The translations under genes were made by a program, and so were the position numbers. From NCBI GenBank assembly GCA_964551015.1, contig CAZKBP010000028.1, positions 1 through 64,000 on the forward strand: 64,000 nucleotides of DNA. Reading direction: 5' to 3'. Under the pieces are notes generated by a model. That model worked only from the letters and a program-made list of their open reading frames with translations. It was not told the DNA's origin and did no database searches. Every line of letters begins with the position of its first letter. The stretch's first letter is position 1. Origin of the DNA: CAZKBP01 sp964551015 (GTDB taxonomy: Bacteria; Bacteroidota; Bacteroidia; Cytophagales; Microscillaceae). Positions 59,502 through 64,000 of the stretch are shown here, one piece after another.

Positions 59502-59528
59502 CTGAGGTTGTCAATTATCCGTTTTTTA
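59496..59528 (+). terminator. Terminator-like hairpin overlapping the CHASE2 stop
   Basis: AATTGAC pairs with GTCAATT around a 7-nt loop that includes the stop codon's last bases, followed by ATCCGTTTTTT. A plausible intrinsic terminator, short-stemmed. Confidence 0.6.
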
Positions 59529-59715
59529 GAGTCTTTCGACAAATGGGTCTTTTTCCTGCATATTTCAGATACTTTCCCGTCAAACCTTGGAGTTTGCTAA
59601 TCAAAAGGCGCTTTATCTGCGAAAAAAGTAGCCTATCACAATTCTCTCAAATCAAAATCGAGCAGCTGCTGAGCTAAAAAAGAAATTTCTTGATAAAAAT
59701 TGAAAGCTCCTACAC

Positions 59716-62103
59716 CTATTCATCCCTCAATACTCTCACTGGATTCAGGCGAGTGGCATACCAAATTTGCGTGCTGATGGTCAAGAAGGTAACCAAGAGG
59801 GTAAGCAGCATGGTGGCCAAGAATAAGATTCCGTTCAATTCCATTCGATAGGCATAATTTTGAAGAATCTGATTTAGCAAATAATAAGCAATTGGAAATC
59901 CGAGCAGGCACGCCAACAAGATGAGTTTAACGAAGTTTCCACTAACCAAAAAGACAATATTTTGAAGATTAGCTCCTAAAACCTTGCGAATGCCAATTTC
60001 CTTGGTGCGCTGTTGTACCGTGTAAGAAGCTAATCCAAACAAACCCAAACAAGCAATGCCAACGGCGAGTAAGGCGAAAGATAAGAAAATTCGTCCTAGC
60101 AATTGATCTTGCTTATAATTTTCTGTAAATGCTTCGTCTAAGAAATTTGGCTCAAAAGGATATTCATCTTCAAATTCCTGCCAGATTTCTTTAATAAAGC
60201 CCAGCGTGGCACTTAGCTCCTGAGGCTGAACTTTAATCATCAAATTATAGGGACGAGAGGAAATGTACATCAGGGTAGGGCGGATATTCTCATGCAGGGA
60301 ATGCAGGTGAAAATCTTTGACCACACCAATCACCTTAGATTCAGACTTAGAATAACTACTACGTACTTTTTTGCCCAGAGGATTTTCCCAACCCACCGCT
60401 TTTACAAAAGCTTCGTTGACAATAATGGCCTCACTACTATCTGAGGGAATATTCGGATCAAAATCACGCCCACTGGTGAGTTTCATCTCCATAGTCTCGA
60501 GATAATGGTAGCCCACCGGTGCTACATCTACACTGATATCTCTCCAAGCTTCCTGTTTAGACTCTACTTCATAAGGATTATAAGCCCAAGAATTATAAGA
60601 GGGAACCAGTGAAGTCATCGCTACTTGTTTGACACGAGGGTTTTGCAGTAAACGCGCTCGCATCACAGGTGCTTTCTCAAAAAGCTCGTCGCTGGTCATG
60701 TTCAGAATGACCACCTGTTCGCGGCTGAAACCTACGTCTTTCTGCATGATATAGTTTAATTGACGGAAAACACCCAGTGTACAAATGAGCAGAATCACCG
60801 AAGCAGTAAATTGAAATACAACGAGACTTTTCCGCAGGGTGTTACCTTGGCGACTACTGGCAAATTTACCTTTGAGTACTTTAACGGGTTCAAAAGAGGA
60901 CAAAACCATCGCCGGATAGACCCCACTCAGTAAAGACAAGCCGAGCCAAAGCGCTAGAAAAATGAGCAAGCCCTGAACGGTGAAAAAATCAAAGGATTGC
61001 AGATTTTCTCTAATCATCTGATTAAAGTATGGAATCAGCAATTCTGCCAAAACAAAACTAAGGAAGATAGCAACCAATGTGATCAAGGAAGATTCTGCTA
61101 AGAACTGCATTCTCAGTTGCCAGCGATGCGAGCCAATGACTTTGCGAATGCCTACTTCTCTTGCTCTTTGTAAAGAGCGAGCCGTAGCTAAGTTGATGTA
61201 ATTAATGGAAGCAATCAGTAAAATCACGGAAGCAATCAAAATGAGTAGGTAGAGATAACTGAGCAGGGTGCCCTGACCGTCATCGCCGTGATAAATATGA
61301 AAATTAGCCAAAGCGTTTAGCTCGAGTTTAGATTCATAGCCGTCTTCCTCGGCGAGTGCTTTCATGTATTTTTGGTAGATATGATCTAACTTAGGTTGCA
61401 TCGTCTGCTCATCTTGCCCAGCCTGTAAACGCACCAAAACGGCACAACCTACCCCTTGCCAACCTTCGGCACCGATATTTTCGCGTTGTCCACGTGGGAT
61501 AGCAAGTATCGGGAATAATGCCTGAAAGGTATAACGACTATTTTCGGGTACATCTGCGATGACCGCACTGACCACGAAAGACTCGTCATCCATCACCAAA
61601 GTCTGATTCATTGCCTGAGCAGCCCCGCCAAATAACTTCTTGGCCAAACTGTGCGTCAACACCACTGATTGTAAATCTTTCAAAGCCTTTTCGGGAGTGC
61701 CCGCTAAAAAATCATAAGATCCTAGCTTGAAGAAGTCCTGATCTACATAAAACATTTCCTCTTCGTAGAAGCGTGTATCTCCATGACTCAAAAGCCGCCT
61801 TCCCGTGTGTCTGAGCCTAGCAGCAGCTACTACTTCGGGATAGTCCTTCTCCAAGGTAGAGGCGATGCTCCCAACCGTTTGCGGGTAAGAATCAGCCTCT
61901 CCTTCGTCTATAAAATAGGTTCTTACCACGTACAAATTTTCTGCGTGTTCGTGATAAGTGTCGTGGCTAAATTGGTAGCGGATATAGAAGAAGAGCAGAA
62001 GGGCACAGGTTACGCCTAGTGCTAGCCCAAAAATATTAATAAAAGAGTAGGCCTTATGCCGCCAGAGGCTTCGAAAAGCGATTTTTAGATAATTCTTGAG
62101 CAT
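59716..62103 (-). CDS. FtsX/MacB-type ABC transporter permease
   Basis: 795 residues of the Bacteroidota ABC3/FtsX permease family. Architecture: one N-terminal helix (SFINIFGLALGVTCALLLFF), a MacB-like periplasmic domain, an FtsX unit (about 280-400) with ARSLQRAREVGIRKVIGSHRW, a second periplasmic domain, and a C-terminal FtsX unit with QQRTKEIGIRKVLGANLQNI. The partner ATPase is not adjacent, so it must be encoded elsewhere. Likely exports or extracts a lipoprotein, antibiotic or peptide. Confidence 0.88.
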   Translation of the reverse strand: MLKNYLKIAFRSLWRHKAYSFINIFGLALGVTCALLLFFYIRYQFSHDTYHEHAENLYVVRTYFIDEGEADSYPQTVGSIASTLEKDYPEVVAAARLRHTGRRLLSHGDTRFYEEEMFYVDQDFFKLGSYDFLAGTPEKALKDLQSVVLTHSLAKKLFGGAAQAMNQTLVMDDESFVVSAVIADVPENSRYTFQALFPILAIPRGQRENIGAEGWQGVGCAVLVRLQAGQDEQTMQPKLDHIYQKYMKALAEEDGYESKLELNALANFHIYHGDDGQGTLLSYLYLLILIASVILLIASINYINLATARSLQRAREVGIRKVIGSHRWQLRMQFLAESSLITLVAIFLSFVLAELLIPYFNQMIRENLQSFDFFTVQGLLIFLALWLGLSLLSGVYPAMVLSSFEPVKVLKGKFASSRQGNTLRKSLVVFQFTASVILLICTLGVFRQLNYIMQKDVGFSREQVVILNMTSDELFEKAPVMRARLLQNPRVKQVAMTSLVPSYNSWAYNPYEVESKQEAWRDISVDVAPVGYHYLETMEMKLTSGRDFDPNIPSDSSEAIIVNEAFVKAVGWENPLGKKVRSSYSKSESKVIGVVKDFHLHSLHENIRPTLMYISSRPYNLMIKVQPQELSATLGFIKEIWQEFEDEYPFEPNFLDEAFTENYKQDQLLGRIFLSFALLAVGIACLGLFGLASYTVQQRTKEIGIRKVLGANLQNIVFLVSGNFVKLILLACLLGFPIAYYLLNQILQNYAYRMELNGILFLATMLLTLLVTFLTISTQIWYATRLNPVRVLRDE

Positions 62104-62344
62104 AGGTTTTGGTTTAATCTAGGATATATGGTGTTTGAAAAACCTGTTTCTATGCTAAATCATATCAAATTGCGCACCTTGAGTATAAGTGATTGACTAG
62201 CAATGGCTTACCAATCAAAAGCCAAAGCGTAAGTTGTTCGTTCCTGAAACAAAGGCTGTGCGTTTACGGACGATAATTCGCAATTATAAAGATTTTAGAA
62301 AATAAAGTATGGTCTTTTCCTGCGAAAAGTCTAATAGCAAATTC

Positions 62345-63199
62345 TTATAAAGCTCCAGCACTAAACGTATCTCCTTGGGAAAGATCGCCAGTTTCAAAGC
62401 CTTTGCGGAACCAACGTCTTCTTTGCTCCGAAGAACCGTGGGTAAAGGACTCTGGCACCACAAAGCCTTGCGTGCGCATCTGGATACGATCATCACCAAT
62501 GGCTTCGGCGGCGTTGAGGGCTTCCTCGATATCGCCTTCCTCAAGGATGCGTTCCATTTTTTCGGCGTGGTGTGCCCATACTCCAGCTAAGAAATCAGCT
62601 TGTAGCTCGAGCCTGACCGAAAGCTCATTGGCTTCGGCTTTGCTCACCTGTCTTTTTTGGCGTGAAACTTTACCAGAAATACCTAATTGATTTTGCACGT
62701 GGTGACCTACCTCGTGAGCGATCACGTAGGCCATCGCAAAGTCACCCGAAGCCCCAAAGCGATCTCTCAATTCTTGAAAAAAGCTTAAATCAATATATAT
62801 ATCCTGATCGGCAGGACAATAAAACGGCCCCGTGGCGGCACTGGCATAACCACAGGCCGAGCGATCCTGACCACTAAACAACACGAGTGTGGGTTCAGCA
62901 TATTCCCTGTTAAGTTCTTCCCGAAATAATTTTGTCCACACGTCTTCGGTGTACTTAAGAGTCACGGAGACAAACTGACCCATTTCGTCCTGCGGTTCAC
63001 TGGGCGCTTGCTCTACGGAGCTTTGCGGGTTACTGGTTTGGAGTTGTTGGATCAACTGCATGGGGTCCTGCCCCATCAAAAGACCAATCACGACCATGAT
63101 AATTGCCCCAATGCCGATTCCGGCACCAACTTTTCGGGTGCGACCACCTCCACGGCGGTCGTCTACGTTGCTACTTCCTTGTTTATTTTGCCAGCGCAT
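62345..63199 (-). CDS. Neutral zinc metallopeptidase (YpfJ family)
   Basis: 284 residues of the putative neutral zinc metallopeptidase family (YpfJ). Signature: the membrane helix VGAGIGIGAIIMVVIGLLM after a basic N-terminus (RWQNKQGSSNVDDRRGGG), then CGYASAATGPFYCPADQDIY, and the zinc site H162-E-V-G-H166 in AHEVGHHVQNQLG. The C-terminal half is SGKVSRQKRQVSKAEANELS and RRRWFRKGFETGD. Cytoplasmic-membrane-anchored peptidase; substrate unknown. A TATTTTTG-like box (63230-63237 minus) lies upstream. Confidence 0.9.
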   Translation of the reverse strand: MRWQNKQGSSNVDDRRGGGRTRKVGAGIGIGAIIMVVIGLLMGQDPMQLIQQLQTSNPQSSVEQAPSEPQDEMGQFVSVTLKYTEDVWTKLFREELNREYAEPTLVLFSGQDRSACGYASAATGPFYCPADQDIYIDLSFFQELRDRFGASGDFAMAYVIAHEVGHHVQNQLGISGKVSRQKRQVSKAEANELSVRLELQADFLAGVWAHHAEKMERILEEGDIEEALNAAEAIGDDRIQMRTQGFVVPESFTHGSSEQRRRWFRKGFETGDLSQGDTFSAGAL

Positions 63200-63369
63200 A
63201 ATAGAATAGAGCTAAATGGATGTTTGTGTCAAAAATAACAGCTTTTATACAAAGAAGACAGCTTTCAACTAAAAAGCTCCCGATTTTGAACTCCAGAGCC
63301 ACCTAACCATAAAAGAGGTCGGAACCCCGCTTCAGCCCAAGGCGAAATTCCAGTGCCGTCCTTGCTTAC

Positions 63370-63885
63370 CTAATCTACATTTTTCTGGTTGAGATCAAGC
63401 CCCTCGTAAAATCCCAAATCTCTAGATTTCAGGAGCTTAGTCCAAAAAGCAATTTGCCCCGTATGATACGAATAGTGCTCCGTCACGTGAATGATAATGC
63501 CGATGCCCGAAAGCTCAAAGCCTTGCACTGACCTTAGGCGTAGTAACTCCTCCTCAGAAGTACGGCGGATCGTGTCGGTGGCGGCTTGTACCGTTGTCTT
63601 TATTTTTGTCAATAATTCTTCACGGGTGTAGCCGCTGGTCGCAGCAAATTCTTGATCTCGGTTCCTCTGATCTGCTGCCCTTCCTAGAGAGGCCATAATG
63701 TATTGGGTGATATTGCCACAGAGGTGCAAGATTAAATTTCCTACACTGTTCGAGGCTTCATTAGGTCGTTGCCATATTTCTTCTTCGGACAGTTCTTGGA
63801 GGCATTTCTCAATGCGCGGTGTATTTTCTTCCATTCTAATGATAGCTTGGCGGATGAATTCTTGGGCAAAGTTAGCTATGGGCAT
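63370..63885 (-). CDS. DinB-superfamily protein (DUF1572-like)
   Basis: 171 residues with a four-helix DinB-like fold. Metal-ligand-type histidines appear in NLILHLCGNITQ and VTEHYSYHTGQIAFW. The family (DUF1572) often begins with a helix like FAQEFIRQAIIRMEE. Unknown thiol-transferase-like role. A second protein of the superfamily in this window; see 25853-26425. Confidence 0.82.
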   Translation of the reverse strand: MPIANFAQEFIRQAIIRMEENTPRIEKCLQELSEEEIWQRPNEASNSVGNLILHLCGNITQYIMASLGRAADQRNRDQEFAATSGYTREELLTKIKTTVQAATDTIRRTSEEELLRLRSVQGFELSGIGIIIHVTEHYSYHTGQIAFWTKLLKSRDLGFYEGLDLNQKNVD

Positions 63886-64000
63886 AAATCAGTTAGGTTT
63901 TACAGTGAAGTAAGACAAAAGAATATTCTGCAAAAATAAATTTTACTTTCTAAATATACAGCTACCTTCGAGCAAAAATTATTCAAACCTAAAGCAATAA

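Overview
The window looks like chromosomal DNA of a Bacteroidota member, most plausibly order Cytophagales. This rests on several things. Two secreted proteins end in type IX secretion (T9SS type A) sorting domains. Several genes carry Bacteroidota-type promoters (TTG, about 20 nt, TAnnTTTG). There is a SiaB/SiaC-type pair, there are AraC regulators with multi-helix membrane sensor halves, and there is a large solitary MacB/FtsX-type permease. No rRNA, CRISPR array, prophage or complete multi-gene defence island is visible. The placement is inference from gene content, not from a marker phylogeny.

Bases 1-2400 are an accessory, repeat-rich patch. They hold a REP-associated tyrosine transposase framed by mirrored palindromes, 41-bp repeats, a double-hairpin repeat present twice (one copy cutting an IS66-type orfA remnant), and two AT-rich secreted hypothetical genes between the repeats. 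From 2.5 to 13 kb come a nucleoside deoxyribosyltransferase-like gene, a secreted T9SS alpha/beta hydrolase, a membrane AraC regulator, recQ, a six-LysM protein with no signal peptide, a coiled-coil lipoprotein, a YceI protein and an SAM methyltransferase. From 13 to 28.5 kb come aspS, a NUDIX hydrolase, psuG, small hypotheticals, an Excalibur lipoprotein, a SplB-like radical SAM protein, a zinc-ribbon/paired-membrane-protein cluster, two GT4 glycosyltransferases, DUF423, DinB and a peroxiredoxin-like gene.

From 28.7 to 42.4 kb come an exported TPR-CHAT protease candidate with an intact His/Cys dyad, YitT, a TetR-controlled four-gene unit (TetR, MBL-fold hydrolase, DUF2798, DUF4286) with three copies of a matching operator, a secreted adhesin-like S74 protein with a T9SS tail, a class C beta-lactamase-like lipoprotein with an outer-membrane-like partner, a second membrane AraC regulator, a THUMP-like methyltransferase and an Rpn-type transposase remnant. 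From 42.4 to 52 kb come a histidine phosphatase, a TPR membrane protein, siaC/siaB homologues, an HNH protein, an SDR, an amidase, a solitary trpA, a methylmalonyl-CoA mutase small subunit, an acyl-CoA dehydrogenase and an SCP2 protein.

From 52 to 64 kb the content is mostly housekeeping: tRNA-Gln(TTG), prs, rplY/ctc, pth and hisS. Then come a FecR-like secreted protein and a CHASE2 membrane protein separated by a terminator-like hairpin, a solitary FtsX/MacB-type permease, a YpfJ-like zinc metallopeptidase and a second DinB-like protein.

Most genes are monocistronic or in pairs. The best-supported regulatory unit is the TetR/MBL operon. The most speculative but interesting parts are the REP/RAYT patch, the signal-less LysM protein, the S74 domain placed ahead of a sorting signal, and the FecR-like/CHASE2 pair.
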